From contig JAULJL010000046.1 of the NCBI GenBank assembly GCA_030761205.1, forward strand, positions 11,983,590 to 12,047,589: a stretch of DNA of 64,000 nucleotides, given 5' to 3'. The DNA comes from Fremontodendron californicum (Eukaryota > Streptophyta > Magnoliopsida > Malvales > Malvaceae). The notes below the pieces were generated by a model, which saw only the letters and a program-made list of their open reading frames with translations, made no database searches and was not told where the DNA came from. The stretch's first letter is position 1, and each line of letters begins with the position of its first letter. Position numbers and translations under genes: made by a program. This document shows positions 1 to 15,412 of the stretch, one piece after another.

Positions 1-3000
1 AAATATATTACAATTACATAGATATATTACAATTATATAGATATATTACAATACACAAATATATTACAATTACATAGATATATTACAATTACGTAGACAT
101 ATTATAATAACATAGATATATTACAATTTCATAAATATATTACAATAACATAGATATATTACAATTACATAAATATATTACAATTACATAGATATATTAC
201 AATTGCATAGATATATATTACAATTACATATATATATATATATATCTATATAATTGTAATAATATATGAATGTAATAGATATAATACAATTACATCGATA
301 TATTACAATTGCATAGATATATATTACAATTACATAGAATTACATAGATATATTACAATTACATAGATACATTACAATTACACAAATATATTATCTATGT
401 AATATATCTATGTAATATATTATCTATGTAATTGTAATATAATTAAGTAATTGTAATGTATATATCTATGTAATTGTAATGTATCTATGTAATTGTATTA
501 TATTTATGTAATATATCTATGTAATATTACGTAGATATATTACATAAATATATTACAATTAAATATATTTTTACAATTACATAGATATATTACAATTACA
601 TAGATGTATTACAATTACATAGATATATATTACAATTACAAAGATATTTTACAATTACATAAATATATCTATGTAATATTACAATTACAGTTACATAGAT
701 GTATTACAATTACATAGATATATTACAATTACATATTTTTGTAATTACATAGATATATTACAATTACATAGATACATTACAATTACACTTTAGATATATT
801 AAAATACATGTAATTCTAATATATCTATGCAATTGTAATACATCTATGTAATTGTAATATATCTATGAAATATATCTATATCTATGTAATATTACAATAG
901 ATATGTAATTGTAATATATCTATGTAATTGTAATATATTACATAGATATATACTACAATTACATAGATATATTACAGTAACATAGATATATTATAATTAC
1001 ATAAATATATTACAATTACATAGATATATTACAATTTCATAGATATATTACAATTACATAGATAATATATTACATAGATATATTATAATTACATAGGTAT
1101 ATTTATTAATATTTATATTACAATTATATAGATATATTACAATTCCATATGTTTATTATAATTGTATTACTATTACATAGATATATTACATAGATATATT
1201 ACATAGATATATATAATTACATAAACCCTATAACGATATCTATGTAATTCTATGTAATATATTTGTGTAATTTTAATATATTACAATTACATTAGATATA
1301 CTATTACAATTACATAGATATATTATTACAATTACATAGATATATTACATTTACATAGATATATTATAATTACATAGATATATTACATAAATATATTTAC
1401 AATTACATAGATATATTACAATTACATAGATATATTACATAGATACATTACATAAATATATTACAATTACATAGATATTACAATTACATAGATATATTAG
1501 AATTACATAGATATATTACAATTACATAGATATATTACAATTACATAGATATATTACATAGATATATATTACAATTACAATTACATAGATATATTACAAT
1601 TACATAAATATATTAGAATTACATAGATATATTACAGTTACATAAATATATTTACAATTACTTAGATATCTAATAACATAGATATATTACATATATTACA
1701 ATCACATAATTACAATTACATAGATATATTACAATTACATAGATATATTACTATTACATAGATATATTACAATTATATAGATATATTACATATATTACAT
1801 AAATATATGTATATATTTCAATTACAATAACACAAATATATATCTAAATAAATACGTAGATATATTTATTATAATTGTATTACTATTACATAGATATATT
1901 AGATAGATATATATAATTACATAAACCCTATAACGATATCTATGTAATTCTATGTAATATATTTGTGTAATTTTAATATATTACAATTACATTAGATATA
2001 CTATTGCAATTACATAGATATACTATTACAATTACGTAGATATATTACAATTACATAGATATATTATAATTACATAGATATATTACATAACATATTTTTA
2101 CAATTACATAGATATATTACAATTACATAGATATATTACATAGATACATTACATAAATATATTACAATTACATAGATATATTACATAGATATATTTTACA
2201 ATTACAATTACATAGATATATTACAATTACATAAATATATTAGAATTACATAGATATATTACAATTACATAGATATATTACTATTACATAGATATATTAC
2301 AATTATATAGATATATTACATATATTACGTAAATATATGTATATATTACAATTACATATAAATTTATTACAATTATATAGATATATTACATACATATATT
2401 ACAATTACAATTACACAAATATATAATTACAAAAATATATTACAATTACATAGACATATTACAATTACATAGATATATTACAATACACAAATATATTAAA
2501 ATTACATAGATATATTAAAATTACAAAGACATATTATAATTACATAGATATATTACAATTGCATAAATATATTACAATAACATAGATATATTACAATAAC
2601 ATAAATATATTACAATTACATAGATATATTACAATTACAGAAAACATTAGAATTACATATCTATTGTAATATATTACAATTACAATTACATGTATATTAT
2701 AAATACAACTACATAGATATATTACAATGTATTACACAAATATATTATAATTACTTAAATATATTACAAATACATAGATATATTACATAAATATATTACA
2801 ATTACAAATATATTTTACAATTACGTAGATATACTACAGTTACATAGATATATTACCATTACATAGATATATTACATAGATACATTACAATTACATAGAT
2901 ATATTAAAATTACATAGATTTATTACAATTACATAGATAATATATTACATAGATATATTACAATTACATAAATATTTTACAATTAATAATGTATCTATGT

Positions 3001-3696
3001 AATATTAATAGATATATTACCTAAATATATTACACTTATATAGATATATTACAACGACAAAGATATATTATAGTTACATAGATATATACAATTACATAGA
3101 TATATTATAATTACATAGAATTACATAGATATATTAAAATTACATAGATATATTACAATTACATAGATATATTACAATTACTTAGATATATTATAATTAC
3201 ATAAGATAATATATTACATAGATATATATCTATGTAATTGTAATATATTTATGTAATTGTAATAGTATATCTATGTAATAAATACATTAGAATTACTGAA
3301 AACCTTAGATAATATAATTACATAGATATATATATATTACAATTACAATTACATAGATACATTACAATTACATAGATATATTAAAATTACATAGATATAT
3401 TACAATTACACAGATATATTACACATTCATATATTATTATATGTAATATATCTATGTAATTGTAATATATTTAATAGTGTTAATGTAATATATCTATGTA
3501 ATATATATCTATGTAATTGTAATATCTATGTAATTGAAATACATCTATGTAATTGTAACATATCTATGTAATTATATACATGTAATATCTAAGTATCTAT
3601 GTAATTCTAATATATCTATGTAATTGTAATATATCTATGTAATAGTAATATATCTATGTAATTGAAATACATCTATGTAATTGTAATATATCTATA
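1..3696. repeat. AT-rich minisatellite array, unit about 19 bp
   Basis: Tandem, degenerate copies of a unit close to GATATATTACAATTACATA (19 bp). Runs of this strand alternate with runs of its reverse complement, for example around 390-530 and 3420-3696. Indels, dinucleotide TA expansions and base changes are common. No gene is visible. Higher-order structure is present: a block near 1150-1330 recurs near 1860-2030, about 710 bp away, and 200-1100 resembles 62690-63480 near the other end of the window. Confidence 0.95.
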
Positions 3697-6600
3697 GCAC
3701 TAGCCTGTATTGAAAGGGTACTCAGTATTTCTGATACCTCTGATTTGAAATGGAAATTCTTTCAAAGACTCCTAAAGCCAAGCCAACTTCTGTTTTATTT
3801 CCCCCAAATGTATGTCATGATGAATGAGCCATGACTTTTATTTGATGCATGTGAAGAATAAAAAATAATGTACGGACATATATAGTGGAAACATGCTGAC
3901 CATGTATGTAATAAATGCAATCACGATGCCAACATGTTGCAAGCAAAGAATAAACAAATCACCACATGGATATATGCAATGAATGATCATGTACTTTTTA
4001 GCGTATTTCCCAATGAATGATCATATACACTATGAATGCAACACGATGTCAATTATGATACATGCAAACAATGAATGATTGATACAGAGTATATACAAAG
4101 AAAATCATGCTAACCATGTGTGTCATGAATGCGACCTAATGCTAACATGATGTATGTAATAAGCAAATTAATGCATGGATATATACAGAAAAATCATGCT
4201 GATTATGAATGCATAAATGCAACCTGATGCTAACATGATACATGTATGAATGTATTGTATGACCAATAATTGATCGGATGCAAAATGCAAAAGGGGAAGA
4301 TATCATGGAAGACATAAGAATCGGAGGAACTTAATCATCAACATCTCATAAATTTGAAGCATAGTCAATTCATTCCCATATCAATGTTCACAATGGTATA
4401 AACCATGTTTTACAAAATCTGAGCATTAGTTATAACTGTCTTTACAAGCACTTTATTCTTCCTAGCATCCTAAGGCTATAAGAGCCGGCTACTGAATAAG
4501 TGAAATCCTATTACATCATATAAGACCGAAGTCTTTCCACCTCAATGCTATAAATCTCCCAATCCTAATGACGTTTTCCCAACCCTCCATCAATCAGTGC
4601 CGTTGGATCCAACCACTTGGCATCTATAAGAGTTTGCACTTTCTTTTTGAATGTCATACAGTCTTCGATGCTATGGCCAACAATTCCATAGTGATAATCA
4701 CATCTTGCATTTGGATTATACCACCTTGGATATGGTGGTAACAGGGGTTTCAATGGGACACAGGCAACCATGTGATTTTGGATCAGTATAGGGAGAAGCT
4801 CTTTGTAGCTAATTGGAAGGGGATCAAAAGGCCTTTGGGTCTTATCCTGGGGTTGTTTCTTAGTCACACATGACCTAGGAGTTGGGGCACTTGGTGTTGG
4901 TACTAAGGTTCGAACCGGAGTGTTTACGTAGGGTGATGGAAGAACAATAAGGTAAGGGTATGGATTTGGACACGGGGCCTTTGGAGGTTGTACATAGCTC
5001 GAGGTTCCTATCCCAGATGCTGGATAAGGTGATTGATGAGGGAATAATACGAACTGGTAGTTGTTGGTGATGGAGTGGGATTCAGGAATCCCGTAGTGGT
5101 CATCCCAATGGACGATTGGACCATAGTAGGGTGGGGATACTTGTTTTGATCTAGAACAGTTTGCAGGTATGGTACAGGATCCGAGGTTTCTATCTTTGGT
5201 ATCAGGCTCTCAGGTTTAATCATTTTCACGATTTTGTCCACAATTTCATCAGGATTGCAACCTTTGTGGCATTGACAAGTGCAAGATCCAGCAAGGATTG
5301 TATGTTCTGGACCTAATGGTTTTGGTTGATCCGAAGACAATACAGAACCCTGCGAAAGTTCCTCTTTACTCCTACCCATATCCTCCAACATTTTCAACAA
5401 TTTGGCGAGTTGTTCTTTCATTTCCCGGATTTCATGTCTACATTCCTCTTGGTTGCGTTCCAAAGCACCCAATCGTTCCTCCGATTCATTCCTCATATCT
5501 CGAACCCCTTTCATGCAAATGAAAATGTCATGAGATTAAGAATACAATTATGAATGTATAGACTCTATTCCTATGTGCATGAATATACTGATGATTAATG
5601 CATGAACATATACAGAGAAATTATGATGACTATGTATGCTATGGATGCAATCTAATGCCAACATGATGCATAAAAAAATGAATAAATTGATGCACATGTA
5701 TATACAAATAATGACTATGTATGTCATAAACGTATTTTACGATGAATGACCATGCATGCTATGATGTCAAAATGATACATGCTAAGACTAAATGAATTAA
5801 TACAAAGGTAGGTACAAAGAATGACCATGTATATCACAAATGTATTCTACAATGAATAACCATGCATGTTAGGACTGTGACATGATGTCAACTTGATTCA
5901 AATAAATTAACCAATGATTACACGAAATTGGTGGGACCTAAATCTTGATTATTCAAAAATCTCATTATGCAGGATTTGCCTCCAAATTTATGATTTTTTT
6001 TAAACATGTTTTTTCTTTGAAAAACCAATCATATTATTTCCAAAAGAATTTCGGAATAATGGATCCTACTATGGTACCATATGCAAATGTTCATACTACA
6101 CTACTAGTTTTATGAAATTACCAACTGTTTATTGCAAAAACGAGATCAATAATACAATAAAAAATGTAAATGCTCTATTCACACATGTATGAAATGTGCA
6201 AAATGCAAAAATGCTTGAAAAAGGATTTTTATTTTTTTCAAACAATTAATGAATATTCCGCCCTGACAAATATCTACTTATATAGGTATCACAGTGCCTT
6301 TGGGACGGATTATCATATTTATTACGGTGATTTATGTACATCGTTGCCCGATCTACCATACTTATTCAGAGTGTAAAATAGGCAATAAAAGGTTTAGAAA
6401 TGTCCCTCCATGTATTCCTATCTTCGGTATCTAACAGAAATCCGGCATGGCTTCGCCTAGGTTCACTATATGAAGGTGAATCGGTTCTAAGGCCCCGGAT
6501 TGTTCCTCACTGTCGTCGGTGAAGGCTAGTAAGGCACTTCGATAAAAGCGGGTTCAATTCGTTAGAGTATATTTTCCTATGCCCGTACGGAGGATTATCA

Positions 6601-6791
6601 CGAAGGCAATAGGTACTTTATACTCTGAAAGTGTTTCGCTAGCCCATACGGAGGATCAATCACGAAGGCGTAGTTACTTTACTCCCACTTAAAAGGACGG
6701 AACCCGGGTAGAGAGTTCATGTTATGCAAATGCAAATACAGCGTGTGCGGAGGAACAAAACAAACCTGTCACCACCTATTCTACACCCATT
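3697..6791. mobile_element. Degenerate retroelement island between satellite blocks
   Basis: Non-satellite, moderately AT-rich sequence. Its only coding signal is the gag-like remnant at 4565-5514 on the minus strand. The flanks 3697-4564 and 5515-6370 hold many short degenerate repeats built from ATGAATG, AACATGATG and ATGCATG and no convincing gene. The stretch 6400-6750 has higher GC and includes two related phrases, GTACGGAGGATTATCACGAAGGC and a variant about 80 bp on. A CCCGG-TAGAGA-TCAT motif near 6706 has a relative near 16332, so both islands may come from related LTR families. I could not find paired LTRs. Confidence 0.55.
4565..5514 (-). pseudogene. Ty3/gypsy gag-like remnant with zinc-knuckle-like motif (frameshifted)
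   Basis: Two minus-strand frames belong to one broken gene. The upstream frame (5514-5008, 168 codons) opens with a charged, coiled-coil-like stretch rich in Glu, Lys and Leu, then a Cys-rich patch (CTCQCHKGC) and a Pro/Thr/Ser-rich tail. Near 5020-5050 the frame shifts by one base, and the open sequence carries on through a Pro-rich region into the 100-codon frame 4867-4565. That frame has CDYHYGIVGHSIEDC followed by a Lys-rich stretch and LIDAKWL. This pattern is familiar from gag proteins of plant Ty3/gypsy elements, probably the Tat/Ogre side. No protease or RT follows, so the element is truncated. The family is fairly sure, the lineage is not. Confidence 0.6.
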
Positions 6792-9033
6792 ATTCTAAAT
6801 ACATAGATATATTACATGTAATATATAATGTTTTTGAATTACATTGATCTATTAGAATTACATAGATACATTTGATATATATATATATATTACAATTACA
6901 TAGATATATTACACATAGATAATATATTACAATTACATAGATATATTATAATCACATAAATATATAGATATATTTCAATTACATTTATATAGATATGTTA
7001 CAATTACATAGATATATTACAATTACATAGATACATTACAATTACATAGATATATATATATATTACAATTACAATTAAAATTACTTAAATATATTACAAT
7101 TACATAGATAATATATTACATAGATATATTACATAGATAATATATTTGTGTAATTGTAATGTATCTATGTAATTGTAATATATATCTATGCAATTGTAAT
7201 ATGTCTATGTAATTGTAATATATATATGTAATTGTAATATATCTTTGTAATTGTAATACATCTATGTAATTGTAATAATATATCTATGTAATTGTAATAT
7301 ATCCATGTAATATATCTATGTAATTGTAATATATCTATAATTACACAAAAATATTACAATTACTTATATATATTACAATTACATAGATATACTACAATTA
7401 CATAGATGTATTACAATTACATAGATACATTACAATTATATAGATATATTACAATTACATAGATATATTACATATAATATATTTATGAATATATTACAAC
7501 TACATAGATACATAGATATATTTATGTATATATTACAATTACATTTACATAGATATATTACTACTACATGTAATATATTACAATTACATAGATATATTAC
7601 ATATGATTAATGAAATGTACATATTACAATTAGAATTACATAGATATATTACATATGATTAATGTAACTATAATTGCATAGTTGTATTACAATTACATAG
7701 ATATATTATAATTACATAAATATATTACAATTACACAAATATATTACAATTACATAGATATATTATAATTACAATTACATAGATACATTACTATTACATA
7801 GATATATTACAATTAAATAAATACATTACAATTACATAGATATATTACAATTACATAGATAAATTACTATTACATAGATATATTATAATTACATAGATAT
7901 ATTTATGTATATATTACAATTACAATTACATAGATATATTACTATTACATGTAATATATTACAATTACATAGATGTATTACTATTACATAGATATATTAG
8001 AATTACATAGATATATTACAGTTACATAGATATATTACTATTACATAGATATATAACAATTACATATTTAATATATCTATGTAATTGTAATATATCTATA
8101 TAATTCTACAATTACTTAGATATATTATAATTACATAGATATATTACATAAATATATTTACAATTACATAGATATATATATTACATAGATATATTACAAT
8201 TACATAGATATATTACATAGATACATTACATAAATATATTAGAAATACATAGATATTAAAATTACATAGATATATTAGAATTACATAGATATATTACAAT
8301 TACATAGATATATTATAATTACATAAATATATTACAATTACATAGATATATTACATAGATATATATTACAATTACAATTACATAGATATATTACAATTAC
8401 ATAGATATATTACAATTACATAAATATATTAGAATTACATAGATATATTACAATTACATAAATATATTTACAATTACAGAGATATCTAATTACATAGATA
8501 TATTACATATATTACAATCACATAATTACAAATACATAGATATATTACAATTACATAGATATATTACATATATTACATAAATATTTTTATATATTACAAT
8601 TACAATTACACAAATATATATCTAAATAAATACATAGATATATTACAATTACATGGATAAATCTATTACATAGATATATATATTACAATTACATAGATAT
8701 ATTACAATAACATAGAGATATTACATAAATATATTACAATTACAATTACACAAATATATAATTACAAAAATATATTACAATTACATAGATATATTACAAT
8801 TACATAGATATATTACAATACACAAATATATTACAATTACATAGATATATTACAATTACATAGACATATTATAATTACATAGATATATTACAATTGCATA
8901 AATATATTACAATAACATAGATATATTACAATTACATAAATATATTATAATTCCATAGATATATTACAATTACAGAAAACATTAGAATAAAATATCTATT
9001 GTAATATATTACAATTACAATTACATGTATATT
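6792..9033. repeat. AT-rich minisatellite array
   Basis: Same 19-bp unit as at the left edge, again with both orientations. The last 300 bp (about 8735-9033) is colinear with 2391-2704, including the rarer phrases ACAGAAAACATTAGAAT and TACATGTATATTATAA, so the array contains long diverged higher-order copies. No gene seen. Confidence 0.93.
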
Positions 9034-10325
9034 ATAACTGCATCTCAAGAGCCCTTGTTCGAATCTTCACAAGCTTAATTTATCAACCAATAGTGGCTTC
9101 TTTCCTATGGAGAAAGAGAATCATCGAACAGTGCTGTAGCTTTCGTATGGATTAATAAATCGTTCCCATTCCCATCTTGCCCAGATTGATGCTGCAACAA
9201 TTCTAATGGTTTTGCCCACTTAATTTATCATCAAATTTTCTATATTGATTATGAATAAATCAACAGACAATTTGCGACAAATCTAATTAACAGGACTAAA
9301 TAATTAATCCATGCCCAAATACAAATACAATCCAACTATAGGAAAAGGAGATATAAAAGCAAATTCGACGAGAAAACAAAATGAAAAAAAAAAAAACAGA
9401 GAAACTGACCAGTTTGAGAAGATGGGTCGGTTGTTTAAGTGGTCGCGTGCCTCCTCTAACATTGAACAGATATCTAACAATCAAAGAATAATACAGAAAA
9501 AAATAAAAAATGGTGAAAGAGATGAGAAAGTCGAATCGGGAAATGAAATGAAATGGTGATTACCGATTGAAAAGGAAAATAAGTGAAAGAGCTAGATAAG
9601 AGAAAGAGACGGGTGAAAGAGAGAAGTGGAAAAGAAAGAGGGAAATATAACCTAATACAATACCAACGGGCAAATCCATCAATATAGCATTTTCAGTAAA
9701 AATTAAATCACCCGCCTTTATAAAAGAAAGCCGCGTTATTTTCGAAGTAACTTATATTGACAGATGAAAAAATCCGTCAGTATATATTATTACTATACCG
9801 ACGGCGTTTTATAAATCCGTCAGTATAGATAATATATACACCGACGGTTATGACTTCCTTGGTATATGACGAATACATACCGACGAATAACAAATCCGTC
9901 AGAATATCCTATTTATAACCGACGGATTTTGTCCGTCAGTATAGGCTTTCGTCGGTATATGGCATTTTTTTGTAGTGTATACCGACGATTTTCTATTAAT
10001 AGTCGGTATAGGTGTATCTATACCATCGGATAATTAAAGCGTTGGTATATGTTATGTATCTATATCGATGGTTTCTCATTAATAGTGTATAGGTGTATCT
10101 ACAGCGACAGATAATTAAAGTATCAGTATTTGTTATGGACCTATACCGACGGTTTCTCATCAACCGTCGGTATAGATATATCTACAGCGACGGATAAATG
10201 AAGCGTCGGTATATGTTACATATATTCTGACGGTACCAAAAATCTGTCGCTATAGATCCTTTTTACCTACGGATTTCAACCGTCAGTATAACTAAGTGTC
10301 AGTATATGACAATTTGTTTGTAGTG
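9034..10325 (-). mobile_element. CACTA element 5' end, inverted copy
   Basis: Reading on the minus strand from 10325, the segment starts CACTACAAACAAATTG, the hallmark terminal sequence of CACTA (En/Spm) DNA transposons. Alternating CCGTCGGTATAG / CTATACCGACGG subterminal motifs follow, then a pyrimidine-rich untranslated-type stretch. A second CACTACAAAAAAA terminus lies inside at 9977 (minus strand). The whole segment is the inverted copy of 14208-15412. It ends at 9034 where satellite resumes, with no second terminal repeat, so it is a fragment. The short frames at 9296-9559 are not supported as genes. Confidence 0.75.
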
Positions 10326-13300
10326 CTATGTAATATCTATGTAATTGTAATATATTTGTGTAATTGTAATATATCTATATAATTCTAATGTATACATGTA
10401 ATATCTAATATATATTTGTAATTGTAATATATTTGTATTCAGTAATTACATATATATATTACAATTACTGAAAACTTACTTTTACATAGATATATTAGAA
10501 TTACTAAAAATATTATATGACTATATCTAATGTTTTCTGTAATTGTAATATATCTATGTAATTGTAAAATATTTATATAATTGTAATATATCTATGTAAT
10601 TGTATATATTTATGTAATTGTAATATATCTATTTAGTTGTAATATATGTATGTAATTGTAATATATTTGTGTATATATTACAATTACATACATTTATTAC
10701 AATTACACAAATATATTACAATTACAACTACATAGATATTTATATTACATAAATATATTACAAGTACATAGATATATTACAATTACATAGATATATTACT
10801 ATTACATAGATATATTACAATTACATAGATACATTATAATTATATATCTAAAGTTTTCAGTAACGTAGATACATTACAATTACATAGATACATTACAATT
10901 ACACATTAGATATATTAAAATACATGTAATATATAATGTTTTCGAATTTCATTGATATATTAGAATTACATAGATACATTGGATATATAGATATATATAT
11001 ATATATTACAATTACATAGATATACTACAATTACATAGATATATTACAATTACATAGATATATTACATAGATACATTACAATTACATAGATATATTACAA
11101 TTACTTAGATATAGTACATAGATACATTACAATTACATAGATATATTTCAATTACATAGATATATTAAAACTACATAGATATATTATTACAATTATATAG
11201 ATATATTATATTATATATTACAATTACATAAATACATTACAATTACACATTAGATATATTAAAATACATGTAATATATAATGTTTTCGAATTACATTGAC
11301 ATATTAGAATTACATAGAGACATTGGATATATATATATATATTACAATTACATAGATATACTACAGTTACTTAGATATATTACAATTACATAGATATATT
11401 ACAATTACATAAATATATTACAATTAATAATGTATCTATGTAATATTACATAGATATATTACAATTACACAGATATATTACAACTACAAAGATATATTAT
11501 CTATGTAATTATATCTATGTAATTTTATGTATTATATGTAATATATCTATGTAATTATAATATATCTATGTAATTGTAATATATATATGTAATTGTAATA
11601 AATATATTTATGTAATTGTAATACATCTATGTAATTGAAATACATCTATGTAATTGAAATATATCTATATAATTGTAATATATATATCTAATTGTAATAT
11701 ATATACCTATGTAATATCTGTTACAATCACATAGATATATTACATAGATACATTACAATTACATAGATAATATTACAATTACATAGATATATTACAATTA
11801 AAATACATGTAATATATATATATATGTAATATTACATAGATATATTATAATTACATAGATATATTACAATTGCATAAATATATTACAATAACATAGATAT
11901 ATTAGAATTACATAGATATATTGAATTACATAGATACATAGATATTACATGTATATAATTACATAGATATATTACAATTACATAGATGTATTTCAATTAC
12001 GTAGATGTATTTCAATTACATAGATATATTACAATTACATAGATGTATTTCAATTACATAGATGTATTTCAATTACATTATATATTACAATTACATAGAT
12101 ATTACATAGATATGTAATTCCATAGATATACTATTACAATTACATTATATATTACAATTATATAGAAATATATCTATATAATTGTAATAGTATATCTATG
12201 TAATTGTAATATATTTATGTAATTACATAGATATATAATATATTTGTGTAATTGTAATACATCTATGTAATTGTAATATATCTATGTAATATATGTAATA
12301 TTTATCTATGTCATATATATGTAATTGTAATATATATCTATGTAATTATAATGTATCTATGTAATATATCTATGTAATATATAATGTTTTCGAATTACAT
12401 TGATATATTAGAATTACATAGATACATTGGATATATATATATATTATTGTAATAGTATATGTAATTGTAATATATCTATGTACATAGATATATTACAATT
12501 ACATAGATATATTATAATTACATAGATAAATAAATTTATGTAGTACAATTATATTACATAGATATCTATGTAATTCTAATATATACATATATAATTACAT
12601 AGATAAATATATTTACTACAATTACAATTATATTACATAAATATATCTATGTAATATATCTATATATTTATGTAATTGTAATATATTACATAGATATATT
12701 ACATAGATATATTATATTATAATATATTACATAGATATATTACATATATTTATGTAATTATAATGTTTCTATGTAATATATCTATGTAATTGTAATATAT
12801 ATATATCTATGTAATATATTACAATTACATAGATATATTATAATTACATAGATATATTACAATTACATAGATATATTACATAGATATATTTTATTTATGT
12901 AATTGTATATTACAATTACAGAGATATATTGCAATTTCTAAAGTTACATAGATATATTACAATTACATAGATATATTACATAGATATACTACAGTTATAT
13001 TACAATTACATAGATAATATGTTACACAAATACATAGATATATATTTATTACATAGATATATATTTGTGTAATTGTAATATATACATTACAACTACGTAG
13101 ATATATTACAATTGCATAGATATATGACAATTACATAAATATATTTATTACAATTACATAGATATATTGCAATTGCATAGATATATATTACAATTACATA
13201 GATATATTACAATTACAAAGATATATTACAATTACATAAAAATATTATTACAATTATATATTATAACTACATAGAAATATTATAATTACATAGATATTTT

Positions 13301-14207
13301 AGAATTACATAGATACATAGATATTACATGTATATAATCACATAGATATATTACAATTACATAAATATATTTATGTCATTGTAATACATCTATGTAATGT
13401 TTGTAATATATCTATGTAATAGTAATATATCTATGTAATATATTTATCTATGTAATTATAATATATATCTATGCAATTGCAATATATCTATGTAATTGTA
13501 ATAAATATATTTATGTAATTGTCATATAGTTTTAATATATCTATGTAATTGTAATTACTAAAAACAAATATATTACAAAATAGATATATTACAGTTACAT
13601 AGATATATTACAATTACATAAATATATTACAATTACATAGATTTCAATGCATGTGATCTCATGGTTTATATTATAATTACATAAATATATTACAATTACA
13701 TAGATATATTACAATTACATATATTATTATAATTACATAGATATATTACAATTACATAGATTTATTACAATTACTTAGATATATTAGAATTACATAGATA
13801 TATATATTAGAATTACATAGATATTACAATTACTTATATATATATTACAATTACATAGATATATTACAATTACAAAAATATATTACAATTACATAGATAT
13901 ATTACAATTACTTAAAACATTAGAATTACATAGATATATTACAGTAATTGTAATTGTAATTGTAATGTATCTAATTGTAATAAATATATTTATGTAATTG
14001 TAATACATCTATGTAATTGTAATATATCTATGTAATTGTAATATATCTATGTAATATATATATATATATTACAATTACATAGATATACAAATACATAGAT
14101 ATGTAGTTGTAATATATCTATGCAATTGTAATATATTTATGTAATATATATTACAATTACATAGATATACTACATAAATATATTACAATTACATAGATAT
14201 TACATAG
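10326..14207. repeat. AT-rich minisatellite array between the inverted CACTA ends
   Basis: Same 19-bp family. A module of about 100 bp with TATAATGTTTTCGAATT recurs near 10930, 11275 and 12390, and a variant lies near 6825. A short non-satellite insert lies near 13645-13670. The first and last 30 bp are inverted copies of each other, so the symmetry of the flanking CACTA arms runs into this spacer. No gene seen. Confidence 0.92.
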
Positions 14208-15412
14208 CACTACAAACAAATTGCCATATACTGACACTTAGTTATACTGACGGTACAAATTGCCATATATCTATAACGATGGTTGATGAGAAACCGTCGG
14301 TATAGGTACATAACAAATACTGATACTTTAATTATTTGTCGCTGTAGATACACCTATACCGACGGTTAATGAGAAACCATCGGTATAGCTACATAACATA
14401 TACCAACGCTTTAATTATCCGATGGTATAGATACACCTATACCGACTATTAATAAAAAATCGTCGGTATACACTACAAAAAAAAATGCCATATACCGACG
14501 AAAGCGTATACTGACGGACAAAATCCGTCGGTATAAATAGGATATTCTGACGGATTTGTTATCCATCGGTATGTATTCGTCATATATCAACGTAAGTCAT
14601 AACCGTCGGTGTATATGTTATCTATACTGACATATTTTTAAAACGCCGTCGGTATAGTAATAATATATACTGACGGATTTTTTCATTCGTCAATATAGGT
14701 CACTTCGAAAATAACGCGGCTTTCTTTTATAAAGGCGGGTGATTTAATTTTTACTGAAAATGCTATATTGACGGATTTGCCCGTTGGTATTGTATTAGGT
14801 TATATTTCCCCCTTTCTTTTCCACTTCTCTCTTTCACCCGTCTCTTTCTCTTATCTAGCTCTTTCACTTATTTTCCTTTTCAATCGGTAATCACTATTTC
14901 ATTTCATTTCCCGATTCGACTTTCTCATCTCTTTCACCATTTTTATTTTTTTTCTGTATTATTCTTTGATTGTTAGATATCTGTTCAATGTTAGAGGAGG
15001 CACGCGACCACTTAAACAACCGACCCATCTTCTCAAACTGGTCAGTTTCTCTGTTTTTTTTCATTTTGTTTTCTCGTCGAATTTGCTTTTATATCTCCAT
15101 TTCCTATAGTTGGATTTTATTTGTATTTGGGCATGGATTAATTATTTAGTCCTGTTAATTAGATTTGTGGCAAATTGTCTGTTGATTTATTCATAATCAA
15201 TATAGAAAATTTGATGATAAATTAAGTGGGCAAAACCATTAGAATTGTTGCAGCATCAATCTGGGCAAGATGGGAAAGGGAACGATTTATTAATCCACAC
15301 GAAAGCTACAGCACTGTCCGATGATTCTCTTTCTCCACGCGAAAGAAGCCCCTATTGGATGATAAATTAAGCTTGTGAAGATTCGAACAAGGGCTCTTGA
15401 GATGCGGTTATA
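14208..15412 (+). mobile_element. CACTA element 5' end
   Basis: Starts CACTACAAACAAATTGCC at 14208, directly after TAG. Subterminal CCGTCGGTATAG-type motifs in both orientations fill the first 600 bp, and an internal CACTACAAAAAAA terminus sits at 14471. From about 14810 a long pyrimidine-rich stretch looks like a 5' untranslated leader. It is followed by a short frame from about 14990 and a plausible intron acceptor, TTGTTGCAG, near 15247; I do not claim a gene here. At 15412 the sequence passes straight into satellite. It could be the 5' end belonging to the 3' end at 61382, which is followed by TAG, but TAG is very common in this satellite. Confidence 0.72.

Noticed and set aside
1215..1235. 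AAACCCTA-like match to the plant telomere repeat
   Set aside because: A single partial match within the AT-rich satellite, no tandem copies.
1..3696. Regular repeats considered as a CRISPR-like array
   Set aside because: Units are directly adjacent without unique spacers, in both orientations, in a plant-type context.
9296..9559. Frames of 62 and 82 codons in the CACTA arm
   Set aside because: Low-complexity, not open in the matching inverted copy in the same way, and in a leader-like region.
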